From Candidatus Thiodubiliella sp. (GTDB lineage Bacteria; Pseudomonadota; Gammaproteobacteria; PS1; Pseudothioglobaceae), in NCBI GenBank assembly GCA_029237605.1, contig JAQRGB010000001.1, positions 1 to 64,000 on the forward strand: a DNA stretch of 64,000 bases, in the 5' to 3' direction. Below, one piece after another: positions 37,663 to 47,676 of this stretch. Below the pieces are notes generated by a model. It did not search any database. It was not told where the DNA came from and saw nothing but the letters and a program-made list of their open reading frames with translations. The translations under genes and the position numbers were made by a program. The stretch's first letter is position 1, and each line of letters begins with the position of its first letter.

Positions 37663-39780
37663 ATGAGAGATCCATACCATAAAAGAGAATTGAAAAAATA
37701 CGATAACCCAATCCCTTCAAGGGAATATATTATTGAACATGTAGCCAAACAAGCAGTGACAATATATGATTTGTATGACCTACTTGAAGTTACTGGTAAA
37801 CAGAAAAAACCTTTAACACACCGCATCAGAGCGATGGTACGTGACAAGCAGTTGAGTTGTAATCGTAATGGTGAATACAGTATTTTTGATGCTAAAAAAG
37901 ATGTTATGATTGGTACAATTAGTGCACATCCAAGAGGCTTTGGTTTTGTAATGCTAGATGAAGGTGGTAGGGATTTACGTCTTTCCACATATCAGATGAA
38001 ATTAGTTTTTCACGGCGACAGGGTTAAGGTAAGAATGCTTGATGCGCGTGGAGATTCTGAGATTGTTGAGATTCTTGAAAGCCTTAAAAGCATTGTAGGT
38101 CGTTTGCATTTTGGCTCTGAAGGTGCATATGTAGTTGTTGATGATAAGCGAATTTGTAATAATGTTAATATTCCTGAGACTAGTAGTGAAAATATTGATA
38201 AACAAATTGTTATTGTTGAAATTACGCAAGCGCCAACCTTTAAAACCCTTGCACAAGGTAAGATTACCAAAATTTTAGGTAATTATATGGACGAAGGCGT
38301 TGAAACTGAAGCTGCACTTTACCGCAATGGTATTCCAGTAGGTTTCTCAGAAGAAGCTTTAGCACAAACTGAAAGTTTATCAAGTGAAATTACCGAACAA
38401 GATAAAGTAGGACGCGTTGATATTACTGATATAAAGTTAGTCACAATTGATGGCGAAGATTCTCGTGATTTTGATGATGCAGTATTCGCTGAGTCTACAG
38501 AAAATGGTTGGAAGCTAGTGGTGGCGATTGCCGATGTATCGCACTACGTGAAAGAAGATACGGAACTTGATGCCGATGCTATTGAACGTGGTAATTCAGT
38601 TTATTTTCCGCATCGTGTAGTACCAATGCTACCTGAAACACTTTCAAATGGCTTATGTTCAATTAATCCTGATGTAGAGCGTTTATGTATGACTTGTGAG
38701 ATGAATATAAATGCAGAGGGTTTGTTGGTTGATTATAAGTTTTATCCAGCAGTTATGTTTTCACACGCACGTTTGACTTATGCTAAAGTTAGCAAAATTC
38801 TAGAAGATAACGACACACATACGCAACAGAAATATTTAGGCGTTATGGATAATTTAAATACTTTATATGACCTGTATAAAGCTTTAAAAAATGCCAGAAC
38901 CAGACGCGGTGTAATGGATTTTGACCGTATTGAAACGCAAGTTTTATTTGATGACAACGGTAAAATTGATAATATTGTAGCAACTTCTCGCAATGATGCG
39001 CACAAATTGATAGAAGAGTGTATGTTGATGGCAAATCAAGCTACAGCGAAGTTCTTAGCTGAAAATAATGAAGATTTTTTATATCGTATTCACCCAAAAC
39101 CAACCGCAGAGAAGGTTGAGTTAACGCGCCAATTTTTAACCGCAGTTGGCTTGACTTTAGATGGAGGTGCGCAACCAAAATCTAAGCACTTTGCTAAGGT
39201 ATTAGAAGACGCTAAAGGCAGAGATGATGAAAACATCATTAAAACAGTTGTCTTGCGCACCATGAAACAAGCAATTTACACACCTGCTAATGAAGGTCAT
39301 TTTGGCTTGGCATTTGACGATTACACACATTTCACTTCACCAATTAGACGTTATCCCGACTTATTAGTGCATCGAGCAATACGCCGTGTACTTAACAAAA
39401 AAACCAGAAAACCTAGTAAGAGAATGGCAGAGTTAGGTGTTGAATTATCAGCTACAGAGCGCAGAGCAAACGAAGCCACTAGAGATGTTGAACAGTGGTT
39501 GAAATGTGAATATATGCGTGACAAAGTTGGCGAAACCTTTAACGGCATCATCTCTGGTGTTGCCGCTTTTGGCATCTTTATTGAACTCACTGATATTTAT
39601 ACCGAAGGTATGATTTCTATTCGTGATATGAAAGATGATTACTACAACTTCGATGAAATTTACCATCAGCTTAAAGGCGATCGTACTGGTAAGATTTTCC
39701 GTTTGGGTGACACCATTAAAATCCAAGTCGCTTCTGTTAATTTAGATGATAGACAAATGTCGTTTATTCCATGCGAATAG
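37663..39780 (+). CDS. rnr: Ribonuclease R
   Basis: 3'-5' processive exoribonuclease. An N-terminal winged helix (LLEVTGKQKKPLTHRIRAM), two cold-shock domains, the RNB catalytic domain with DGEDSRDFDDAV near residue 264, HPKPTAEKV and TSPIRRYPDLLVHR, and a C-terminal S1 domain (GETFNGIISGVAAFGIFIEL). At 705 aa it lacks the long basic tail of E. coli RNase R (813 aa), ending RQMSFIPCE. The frame is intact. Confidence 0.95.
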   Translation: MRDPYHKRELKKYDNPIPSREYIIEHVAKQAVTIYDLYDLLEVTGKQKKPLTHRIRAMVRDKQLSCNRNGEYSIFDAKKDVMIGTISAHPRGFGFVMLDEGGRDLRLSTYQMKLVFHGDRVKVRMLDARGDSEIVEILESLKSIVGRLHFGSEGAYVVVDDKRICNNVNIPETSSENIDKQIVIVEITQAPTFKTLAQGKITKILGNYMDEGVETEAALYRNGIPVGFSEEALAQTESLSSEITEQDKVGRVDITDIKLVTIDGEDSRDFDDAVFAESTENGWKLVVAIADVSHYVKEDTELDADAIERGNSVYFPHRVVPMLPETLSNGLCSINPDVERLCMTCEMNINAEGLLVDYKFYPAVMFSHARLTYAKVSKILEDNDTHTQQKYLGVMDNLNTLYDLYKALKNARTRRGVMDFDRIETQVLFDDNGKIDNIVATSRNDAHKLIEECMLMANQATAKFLAENNEDFLYRIHPKPTAEKVELTRQFLTAVGLTLDGGAQPKSKHFAKVLEDAKGRDDENIIKTVVLRTMKQAIYTPANEGHFGLAFDDYTHFTSPIRRYPDLLVHRAIRRVLNKKTRKPSKRMAELGVELSATERRANEATRDVEQWLKCEYMRDKVGETFNGIISGVAAFGIFIELTDIYTEGMISIRDMKDDYYNFDEIYHQLKGDRTGKIFRLGDTIKIQVASVNLDDRQMSFIPCE

Positions 39781-39840
39781 GCAATATTAACTTAACAATA
39801 TAGTTATACTAAATATTTGTATGCATATTTTAGTGTCTGA

Positions 39841-40579
39841 AAGATAATCAAAAAGATTACAACAGTTGTTTTACTTGCTGCTGGCATTGGGTCTCGTTTG
39901 CGTCCATTAACTGCGAGCATGCCTAAATGTTTGACAATCATCAAAGGCAAGCCTATTCTACAACATTTATTGGATGCATTTTGTTTACAAGGTATTAAAA
40001 AAATCATTATAGCCACAGGCTACCTAGAGCATCATATCCGTGCATATATGAATCAATATGCGCAAGACATACAAGTAGAGTATGTTTTTAACCCTAATTA
40101 TAAAACTACCAATAACATTTATTCTCTTTGGCTTACCAGGCAATTTATCAATGAAGCATTTGTATTAGTAGAAAGCGATTTGATATTTGATGTGAATTTT
40201 TTTGCGCCAATGGTGTATCCAGATTGCATCGCACTATCCATAATTCTGCCTTGGATGAATGGTACTAACGTGTCTTTAAACGATGATAATCAAGTGGAGG
40301 CTGTTCATATGTCTATTAGCGCTAATCAACATCAATGCTATAAAACTGTTAATATTTGTAGTTTATCTTTAAACAGTTGGTATAAAGTGTTAGACAGAAT
40401 GGATAATTATATTTTCGAAAAAAACTCAATAATTATTATGAAGTGGTTTTTTCAGATTTGGTAGCAAATAAAACTTTATTATTAAAGGCGGTTATGTTTG
40501 ATGAAAAAAATGGTATGAAATTGACACTATTAAAGATTTAAATGCTGCAGAAACACTTTTTAGTATAACTAATGAGTAA
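39841..40579 (+). pseudogene. LicC-like nucleotidyltransferase, multiple frameshifts
   Basis: Sugar-phosphate/choline-phosphate nucleotidyltransferase fold with the N-terminal LLAAGIGSRLRPLTASMPK signature, IIIATGYLEHHI, NPNYKTTNNIYSLW and ESDLIFD, resembling CTP:phosphocholine cytidylyltransferases. The 5' end lacks a start codon in frame. Towards the 3' end, A7 runs at 40418-40424 and 40504-40510 each need one more A to read NNYYEVVFSDLVANK and then KKWYEIDTIKDLNAAETLFS. The corrected end is 40579, overlapping the next gene. Two or three matching one-base defects argue for consensus error, but a true pseudogene cannot be excluded. Substrate is unknown. Confidence 0.7.
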
Positions 40580-41262
40580 TTTTTTATTTAAAAATATTGC
40601 TAATATAATCTCAATATTGGGCGTCCTTCCTTTGGCGCTATTGTATTTAAATAATGGTTATCAATATTTGTTGCCACTGATTCTTTTTAATAATATTATG
40701 GATGATCTTGACGGTATTTTAGCCGCTAAACTCAATATCAGAAGTCGCTTCGGTGCTAATTTAGACAATGTTTGTGATGCAGTTGCTCATGTGGCTATAA
40801 CACTGGCATTAGGCGTACATTTTAGTGGTGGTGTTTTACTGGTAAGTATAATTACTTCAGGTGCTATTATTCTTAGGGCTACTTCCAGATTAAGTGTTGA
40901 TGCATCTAGTATTGGCTCTCCTACGAATGAATTGATGCGCCATTTATTTTTTGTGTTAGTGCTGTCTAATATTTTTGACTTTAATCCTGAGTATGCTTTG
41001 ATTTTAGTTGGCAACTCAACTCCTTGGCTCACAGAACGACATGGCTACGATCCGACTTGTTATGGTAAAAAAAATGATGACTATGATTCGCGCCCAAGCG
41101 ACCACCCCATCTTTAGTATTTTTGGTTAATTTAGCATTATTAATATCGTTATTATCACCAATAATCGCACCTTATATTGCCAGTGTATTCTTCATTAGTT
41201 ATTTGTATGCTTTTTTTAATGCGCTTAAAATACTAATCAGTAACCGCGCCTTCGGAAGCTGA
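40572..41262 (+). CDS. CDP-alcohol phosphatidyltransferase family protein, split by an adapter
   Basis: Membrane enzyme joining a CDP-activated alcohol to another alcohol. The family motif is visible as [21 protein letters not shown] then DNVCDAVAH near residues 37-67 (D-G-x2-A...G...D...D), with several hydrophobic helices. An adapter (41017-41058) interrupts it after LILVGN. The frame then resumes [18 protein letters not shown] and ends at 41262, overlapping the convergent ilvD by 30 nt. It directly follows a LicC-like cytidylyltransferase, so the pair may make an unusual phospholipid headgroup or phosphodiester. Substrate is not predictable. Confidence 0.8.
41017..41058 (-). other. Sequencing-adapter remnant (full adapter 2) in the CDP-alcohol transferase gene
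   Basis: All 42 nt of adapter 2, reverse orientation, replacing part of a late membrane helix region and shifting the frame. Confidence 0.95.
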
Positions 41263-42903
41263 TTTAGTTAGTTTTGCAAATTTTGCTAATACACCTTTTG
41301 TATAGTTTGGTTTGGGTTGCGCCCAATTAGATAGACGCTGATCAATGACAAATTGCTCAACGATAAGTTCTATAATATTATTGTCAGCGTCAATAAGAAT
41401 TTCATCATCATCTTCAACGATGGCTAATATACCGCCTTTAAAGGCTTCTGGTGTAATATGACCAACTACGAAGCCATGTGTGCCACCTGAGAAGCGACCA
41501 TCAGTAATTAGTGCTACCTTGCCACCTAGGCCTTTTCCCATTACTGCAGAAGTTGGGGCAAGCATTTCACGCATGCCAGGGCCACCTGCAGGTCCTTCAT
41601 AACGGATAACTATAACATTACCTGCTTGAATTTTGTCGTTCAAGATAGCATCTAATGCCTCCTCTTCACGGTTAAAACATTTAGCCCTGCCTTTGAAGCT
41701 TAATCCTTCTTTACCAGTAATTTTTGCTACTGCACCATCTTGCGCTAAATTACCATGCAAAATACGTATATGTGAGTCTTTTTTGATTGGATTGTCTAAA
41801 GCTTTGATGATTTTTTGTGAATTAGCGTAAGGTTTGATATCTTTTAGATTTTGTGCAATAGTTTGACCAGTCACCGTCATACAGTCGCCATGTAACAGCC
41901 CTGCGTCAAGTAGTATTTTCATTAATGGCAATGTGCCACCAATTTCAACTAACTCACTCATCATATACTTGCCTGATGGCTTAAGGTCGGCAACCACAGG
42001 AACATTAGCACCAATACGAGTAAAGTCGTCAATTTTTAAATTAACACCAGTGGCATTTGCCATAGCTATAAGATGTAAGACTGCATTAGTAGATCCACCA
42101 AGTGCAATAATCACTGTAATTGCATTCTCGAATGCCTTCATAGTCATGATGTCACTTGGTTTAATGTCTTTCTCTAAAAGATTAAGTATCGCTTCACCAG
42201 CATGCATGCAATCATTATTTTTATCTGTTGAAATTGCATCTTGTGAGCTAGAGTTTGGTAAACTCATACCCAAGGCTTCAATCGCTGATGCCATAGTATT
42301 AGCAGTATACATGCCACCACAAGAGCCAAGTCGGATCGTAGCCATGTCGTTCTGTGAGCCAAGGAGTTGTTATCAGGTCATTAATAGTATTATTTGCAAA
42401 TTTTCCTACTGCTTCAAATACACTTACAATATCGGTATGCCCTTTACCTGGTTGAATGGTACCGCCATAGATAAATATACTCGGGCGATTAAGTCTAGCC
42501 AAACCAATAATACAGCCTGGCATATTCTTATCACATCCACCAATTGCTACTACACCATCAAAACCTTGGCACCCTACAACTGTTTCAATAGAATCGGCAA
42601 TTACTTCACGAGATACTAAAGAATATTTCATACCTTCGGAACCCATAGAAATACCGTCTGAAATAGTTATAGTATTAAAGACAACGCCTTTACCGCCAGC
42701 AGAAGTAACTCCTTTTTCTACTTCTTCAGCTAATTTATTAATGTGCATATTACAAGGTGTAACCATTGACCAAGTAGAAGCAATGCCGACTTGCGACTTG
42801 CTAAAGTCTTCCTTTTAAAACCTACTGGGTACAGCATCGCACGTGAAGGTGCGCGCTCAAAACCATCAACAACCTTAGAAGAATATTTGCGTTTATTAGA
42901 CAT
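41233..42903 (-). CDS. ilvD: Dihydroxy-acid dehydratase, split by an adapter and a frameshift
   Basis: Fe-S enzyme of valine, isoleucine and pantothenate precursor synthesis. The true start is ATG 42903 ([21 protein letters not shown]). An A4 run (TTTT at 42814-42817 on the plus strand) needs one more A to join [20 protein letters not shown]. Then [16 protein letters not shown], the cluster motif GGCDKNMPG, an adapter (42328-42369), [21 protein letters not shown], the [15 protein letters not shown] motif and GRFSGGTHG follow to 41233. Naive frames are 155 and 370 aa. Corrected length is about 557 aa. It supplies the ketoisovalerate used by panB. Confidence 0.93.
42328..42369 (+). other. Sequencing-adapter remnant (full adapter 2) in ilvD
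   Basis: All 42 nt of adapter 2 on the strand opposite ilvD. It separates the two ilvD frames just before the [11 protein letters not shown] region. Confidence 0.95.
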
Positions 42904-42966
42904 AAAAGTATTTCATTTGTTAGAAAAGGTAAATTTTAGACTAAAATGAAGTTTTTCTTTTTTTAA

Positions 42967-43401
42967 ATGCATAAATTGAAGACTTCACAAAAAATCTTAG
43001 ACATAATTACACCTTTTGTTAAAGATGGTAGTATTTTACCTAGGACATACACCCAGATCAACAACAACATTAATGATTTTGTCTTGTTAGAGCAATGTGG
43101 TAAGTTAGTGGCTTGCGCTGGTTTAAAAAAATATAAAGAAGGTAGTATAGGAGAGATATATGCCTTAGCAGTGTCCGAAAAAGTGCAAAATCAAGGAATT
43201 TCAACTAAACTATTAGACAAGATAATACAAAAGGCACATGCTAATAATTTTTCTAAAGTATTTGCATTATCTAAACATAATGCAGGGTGGTTCTTAAAAC
43301 ATGGTTTTATAAAAATGGAAATTAGTGAGTTACCTAAGAATCGTCAGTTATTATTTGACCATCTGCGTAACTCTTATATATTCTTTAAGGAAGTGATGTA
43401 A
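42967..43401 (+). CDS. ArgA-like N-acetyltransferase (stand-alone GNAT domain)
   Basis: 144-aa GNAT protein. LPRTYTQINNNINDFVLLEQ then KLVACAGLKKY, the acetyl-CoA loop VQNQGISTKLL, and WFLKHGFIKMEISELPKNRQ resemble the C-terminal acetyltransferase domain of N-acetylglutamate synthase ArgA. The N-terminal amino-acid-kinase regulatory domain of classical ArgA is absent, so this may be the short N-acetylglutamate synthase type. It overlaps rnt by 1 nt (TAATG). The frame is intact. Confidence 0.75.
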   Translation: MHKLKTSQKILDIITPFVKDGSILPRTYTQINNNINDFVLLEQCGKLVACAGLKKYKEGSIGEIYALAVSEKVQNQGISTKLLDKIIQKAHANNFSKVFALSKHNAGWFLKHGFIKMEISELPKNRQLLFDHLRNSYIFFKEVM

Positions 43402-43991
43402 TGCAAATCAAGGATCGTATTCGAGGGTACTTACCTGTGGTAATTGATATTGAAACAGCTGGTTTTAACGATAAAACCGATGCTATGCTTGAGATTTGTG
43501 CGATAATGATTGATATTGATAAAGAGGATATGTTTTATCCAAAAGATGTTTGTCACTTCCATGTAGAGCCTTTTAAGGGATCTAACCTTGAGGCAGCGGC
43601 ACTTAAATTCAATGGCATTGATGTGCATAATCCATTGCGTATGGCGGTGAGTGAAAAACAAGCATTAAGTAAGATATTTCAAGCAGTTCATGCTGAGATA
43701 AAAACCCAAGAATGTACACGTGCAATTTTAGTAGGGCACAATGCATTTTTTGACTTAGGTTTTTTATATGCGGCGAGTAATAGAGCAAAACTAAAAAATC
43801 CATTCCATCAATTTTCAACTATTGACACAGTAAGCCTTTCAGCATTATATTACGGGGAAACAGTACTTGCTAAAGCAATGAATGTGGCTGGCATTGAGTG
43901 GAATGATACTAGTGCACATTCGGCATTATATGACACACAAAAAACAGCAGAGTTATTCTGCAAAATATTTAATACACAACAATATAGCTAA
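43401..43991 (+). CDS. rnt: Ribonuclease T
   Basis: DEDD-family 3' exoribonuclease that trims tRNA ends and stable RNAs. It shows Exo I VVIDIETAGFNDKTDAMLEI near residue 13, Exo II LVGHNAFFDLGFL near 110, and Exo III HSALYDTQKTAELFC near 172, plus the RNase T RIRGYLPVV start. 196 aa, close to E. coli (215 aa). Confidence 0.95.
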   Translation: MQIKDRIRGYLPVVIDIETAGFNDKTDAMLEICAIMIDIDKEDMFYPKDVCHFHVEPFKGSNLEAAALKFNGIDVHNPLRMAVSEKQALSKIFQAVHAEIKTQECTRAILVGHNAFFDLGFLYAASNRAKLKNPFHQFSTIDTVSLSALYYGETVLAKAMNVAGIEWNDTSAHSALYDTQKTAELFCKIFNTQQYS

Positions 43992-44170
43992 TCTATTAAC
44001 TCGGTAATTAAATATTGGCCTTAATGGCTGGGTATGAGAGTCCAACTTATGTCAACTAAATCTGTTTTTAAGGGGTAAGTTGTATTTAAATACTAGTAAT
44101 TCTAGGTAGAAAAGTCACAACATACAAGTAGGCATTATTATTGATGTTTTAGATATTATTTGGTGTTTAG

Positions 44171-44881
44171 CTACTGAGTTAATAGATTAGATGCTTGATC
44201 TTCAGTCCAGTCTCTGATTTCTTTGATTAAAGTTGTTGAAGATTTGTCTTTAACAGTAATAGGTTTACCAATAATAACGGTAATAGTGTTAGGGTATTTA
44301 ATAAAACTACCTTTAGGCCATGCCTTACCTGCGTTGTGATATACAGGTGAAATATCACAACCTATTTTTTTAGCAATAGAAATACCACCTTTTTGATATT
44401 TACCTAATTGCCCATAAGGATGTCGCGTACCTTCTGGAAATACTACGACAAAAATATTTTTTCTAATTCTATTAGCACCTTGTTTAATTATCTTTTTTAG
44501 GGATTTTAGTTTTTCGCTACGATTAATGACAATAGGTTTTAACATCGCTAATCCCCATCCAAATATTGGAATTAATAATAGTTCTTGTTTAATCACCCAA
44601 GTCTGACGTGGAAAAACTTGTTGCAGCCCAATTGTCTCCCAAGTAGATTGATGATTAGAGATAATTACGCATGGTGTTGCAGGAATGTTTTCTCTACCGA
44701 TGACTTTTAACTTGATATTTAATGTTACACGTAGCCACCACATACAAAACTTTGACCAATTTACTAAAATAGCGTAGTGTATCCTACCTGGAATAAAGAA
44801 CAACACCAATATGGTTGTCACCAGTATGATTAAAACTATTAATGAACCTAAAAAGTAAAGTAAAGATCTTAAAAAAAGCAT
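44171..44881 (-). CDS. plsC: 1-acyl-sn-glycerol-3-phosphate acyltransferase
   Basis: Makes phosphatidic acid from lysophosphatidic acid. An N-terminal membrane helix (LLYFLGSLIVLIILVTTILV) is followed by acyltransferase motif I ISNHQSTWE, with H-x4-E in place of the common H-x4-D (this variant also occurs in other proteobacterial PlsC proteins), and motif III FPEGTRHPYG. 236 aa, frame intact. It is transcribed away from gph, so the 60-nt gap probably holds both promoters. Confidence 0.92.
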   Translation of the reverse strand: MLFLRSLLYFLGSLIVLIILVTTILVLFFIPGRIHYAILVNWSKFCMWWLRVTLNIKLKVIGRENIPATPCVIISNHQSTWETIGLQQVFPRQTWVIKQELLLIPIFGWGLAMLKPIVINRSEKLKSLKKIIKQGANRIRKNIFVVVFPEGTRHPYGQLGKYQKGGISIAKKIGCDISPVYHNAGKAWPKGSFIKYPNTITVIIGKPITVKDKSSTTLIKEIRDWTEDQASNLLTQ

Positions 44882-44943
44882 ATTTATTCAGGACGTAGTA
44901 TACAAACGTTATAATTTAATAAATTTAAATTTTAATGATTTTT

Positions 44944-45579
44944 ATGACAGTTAGCGCTATTTTTTTTGATTTAGATGGTACATTGATTGATACTGCACCT
45001 GATCTTGCTTATGCTCTAAATACTTTACTATTGGAAAATGGCATAGAAAAAAAGCCATATGAAGTAATTAAACCATTGGTAGCATATGGCGGAAAGGCTT
45101 TAATTTCTATGGGTTTTGACTGTGATAGGTCGCACCCTGAGTTTGTCAAAAGACATCAAAGACTATTACATATTTATATTGATAATATTGATAAATATAC
45201 ATTTTTTTTTGATGGTGCTGATGACTTATTAAGGATGATTAAAGAGCGTAAATTATTGTGGGGTATTGTCACTAATAAACCTCAAAACTTAAGTTATTTA
45301 TTATTAGATAGATTAGGCGTTAGTCCAGATGTAATAGTATGTGGCGACACTTTGAAATATAACAAGCCACATCCAGCGCCATTACTTTATGCTTGCGCAC
45401 AATTAGCAGTCTTGCCTAAGAATGTTTTATTTGTAGGCGATGATAAAAATGATATACTTGCAGGTAGAAATGCTGGTATTAAAACTGTGGCAGTAACTTA
45501 TGGTTATGGTAATGTTGAACAAGATTGGGGTTATGATTATTCAATAGATACATTAAAGGAATTGGTAAAATGGATATAG
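44944..45579 (+). CDS. gph: Phosphoglycolate phosphatase (HAD family)
   Basis: Removes 2-phosphoglycolate, formed by Rubisco oxygenation or DNA repair. HAD motif I FFDLDGTLIDTAPDL, motif II IVTNKP, motif III Lys in YNKPHPAPL and motif IV VGDDKNDILAGRNAG are all present, with a helical cap. Two in-frame starts exist: 44935 and ATG 44944. The second places MTVSAIFFDLDGT in the usual position. It overlaps rmuC by 10 nt. Confidence 0.92.
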   Translation: MTVSAIFFDLDGTLIDTAPDLAYALNTLLLENGIEKKPYEVIKPLVAYGGKALISMGFDCDRSHPEFVKRHQRLLHIYIDNIDKYTFFFDGADDLLRMIKERKLLWGIVTNKPQNLSYLLLDRLGVSPDVIVCGDTLKYNKPHPAPLLYACAQLAVLPKNVLFVGDDKNDILAGRNAGIKTVAVTYGYGNVEQDWGYDYSIDTLKELVKWI

Positions 45580-46781
45580 TTTTTATTGTTTTATTGTTTA
45601 TTTTAATTGCCTTAGTTGTGATTTTATTAATGAGAAAACAAGAATCATTTGATTTAGAGAGTAGTTTTAAAAAAAACCGGGAAGAGTCTAATAATATAGC
45701 TGGTGAAAATCGTGTAGAATTAACAAGAAACATACAGTCATTTGAAGAAAAACTTATAAAAATAATACATGATAAGTTTGCTGATTTCCGTTTGCAACAA
45801 ACTCAGTTTAACAAGACAGCAACAGATAATATTAAGCACATTGAAACAACTGTTAAAGGGCAATTAGAAAGTATTAAGAATGACAACAATCAACAACTCA
45901 AAGAAATGCGTGAGACAGTTGATGAAAAACTGCAAACTACTTTAGAAAAGCGTTTAAGTGAGTCATTTAAGCAAGTAAGCGAACGTTTAGAGTTAGTACA
46001 TAAAGGCTTAGGCGAGATGCAAAGTGTAGCAAATGATGTGGGTGATTTAAAAAAAGTTTTGTCTAATGTTAAGACCAGGGGGACTTTAGGCGAATACCAA
46101 TTAGAGGGAATTTTAGAGACAATGCTATCTCCTCAACAATACGCAAAGAATGTTATCACTAAAAAAGACTCCCAAGCAAATGTGGAGTTTGCTGTTAAAT
46201 TACCAGGAAAGAGTGATAATAAATCACTTTTGATGCCAATTGATGCTAAATACCCACGTGAGGATTATGAACGCTTAATTGATGCTTATGAGGTAGGCGA
46301 TAAGCCAAAAGTAGAGCTATTTAGAAAGAAACTATTGAAGTCAATCGAATTATTTGCTAAAGATATTAGTACAAAATATATCAATCCACCAGATACAACT
46401 GACTTTGCAGTGATGTATTTACCTGACGAAGGGTTGTATGCTGAAGTTTTGCGTGATGCTGGTTTGTTTGAAACCCTGCAAAGAAAATTCAAAATTACCA
46501 TTACTGGGCCAACTACATTAGCTGCATTTTTAAGTAGTTTGCAAATGGGGTTTAAAACTTTAGCTGTGCAAAAACGTAGTTCTGAAGTGTGGAATATTTT
46601 GACAGCAGTTAAAACTGAGTTTGACACATTTTCAACTACATTCGAACAAGTGCAAAAGCAATTAAATACTGCATCTGGTACACTGGAAAAATTAAGAACA
46701 ACTAGAAGTAATGTATTAGGAAGAAAATTAAATGCTATTGATTCTATTGAAGACAAGCAAGCAACAACTAAATTAGAATAA
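45570..46781 (+). CDS. rmuC: DNA recombination protein RmuC
   Basis: 403-aa protein with one N-terminal membrane helix (IVFIVLLFILIALVVILLM), a coiled-coil stretch to about residue 170, and the RmuC domain with LGEYQLEGILETML, DAKYPREDYERL and ITGPTTLAAFLSSLQMGF. Its nuclease-like fold limits inversions in E. coli; the exact role is unknown. It overlaps gph by 10 nt and the SDR gene by 1 nt. Confidence 0.92.
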   Translation: MDIVFIVLLFILIALVVILLMRKQESFDLESSFKKNREESNNIAGENRVELTRNIQSFEEKLIKIIHDKFADFRLQQTQFNKTATDNIKHIETTVKGQLESIKNDNNQQLKEMRETVDEKLQTTLEKRLSESFKQVSERLELVHKGLGEMQSVANDVGDLKKVLSNVKTRGTLGEYQLEGILETMLSPQQYAKNVITKKDSQANVEFAVKLPGKSDNKSLLMPIDAKYPREDYERLIDAYEVGDKPKVELFRKKLLKSIELFAKDISTKYINPPDTTDFAVMYLPDEGLYAEVLRDAGLFETLQRKFKITITGPTTLAAFLSSLQMGFKTLAVQKRSSEVWNILTAVKTEFDTFSTTFEQVQKQLNTASGTLEKLRTTRSNVLGRKLNAIDSIEDKQATTKLE

Positions 46782-47530
46782 TGAATGTAGAAACAAAATA
46801 TAATATCAAAGGCTATGAACTTAAAGATAAAATTATTTTAGTAACAGGTGCCAATCGTGGCTTTGGGCATGCAATGACACTAGATTTAGCGAAAGCAGGC
46901 GCAAACGTGATTATGCTAGGGCGTGACTTAGGGTCTTTAGAGGCAGCCTATGACGAGGTAGTATGTGCAGGATATCAAGAGCCAGTTCTTTTTCCATTTG
47001 ACTTAGAGGGCGCAACACCAGAACATTACGAACAACTTCAAAAAGATATTTTAGATAATTTTGGACATCTTGATGGGCTGATTCATAACGCTGGAATTAT
47101 TGGAACAATGATGCCCATTGAGCAATATGATATTAGATTGTGGTATTCTACTATGCAAATTAATGTCAATGCACCTTTTATGCTAACACAATTTTTAATT
47201 CCTGTACTTAATAAATCTAATGATGCACGTGTGTTATTTTTATCTTCATCAGTAGGGCGTAGTGCAAGGGCTTATTGGGGGGCTTATGGCGTTAGTAAAT
47301 TTGCAATTGAAGGATTAAGTAAAACCTTATCTGAAGAACTTGAAAAAACTAATATTAAAGTTAATTCTCTTGACCCAGGTCGTATGCGTACTGAGATGAG
47401 GAGATCCGTTTATCCTGCTGAAAATGCCGATAACAACCCTCTGCCCGGGAGTAAAAGTCCAGCAATTGTATATTTAATGAGTAAAAAGAGTAAAGATTTA
47501 AATGGAGAGCAGCTTACTTTAAAAGTTTAG
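46781..47530 (+). CDS. Short-chain dehydrogenase, YciK-like
   Basis: NAD(P)-dependent Rossmann enzyme of 249 aa. It has the cofactor motif VTGANRGFGHAM near residue 20, HNAGIIG, the catalytic SSSVGRSARAYWGAYGVSKFA (S-Y-K), and DPGRMRTEMR, most like E. coli YciK. Substrate is unknown. It overlaps rmuC by 1 nt (TAATG). A hairpin near 47651-47676 may end this unit. Confidence 0.88.
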   Translation: MNVETKYNIKGYELKDKIILVTGANRGFGHAMTLDLAKAGANVIMLGRDLGSLEAAYDEVVCAGYQEPVLFPFDLEGATPEHYEQLQKDILDNFGHLDGLIHNAGIIGTMMPIEQYDIRLWYSTMQINVNAPFMLTQFLIPVLNKSNDARVLFLSSSVGRSARAYWGAYGVSKFAIEGLSKTLSEELEKTNIKVNSLDPGRMRTEMRRSVYPAENADNNPLPGSKSPAIVYLMSKKSKDLNGEQLTLKV

Positions 47531-47650
47531 ATTTAATCATAGATAAAATACCAATTGGCATAAAAAAAACTTTTTTATGAAATATTGTTTTTATCCACAT
47601 ATTAATAGAAAGTTTGTTTAAATTTTAGAGAGATTAAGTCGATAGCAATT

Positions 47651-47676
47651 AATAAAGTGATATTTTTCACTTTATT
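47651..47676. terminator. Possible bidirectional terminator hairpin
   Basis: AATAAAGTGA / TCACTTTATT form a 10-bp stem with a 6-nt loop, between the convergent SDR and suhB genes and overlapping the suhB stop. It is AT-rich and the flanking T tract is weak. Confidence 0.4.
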
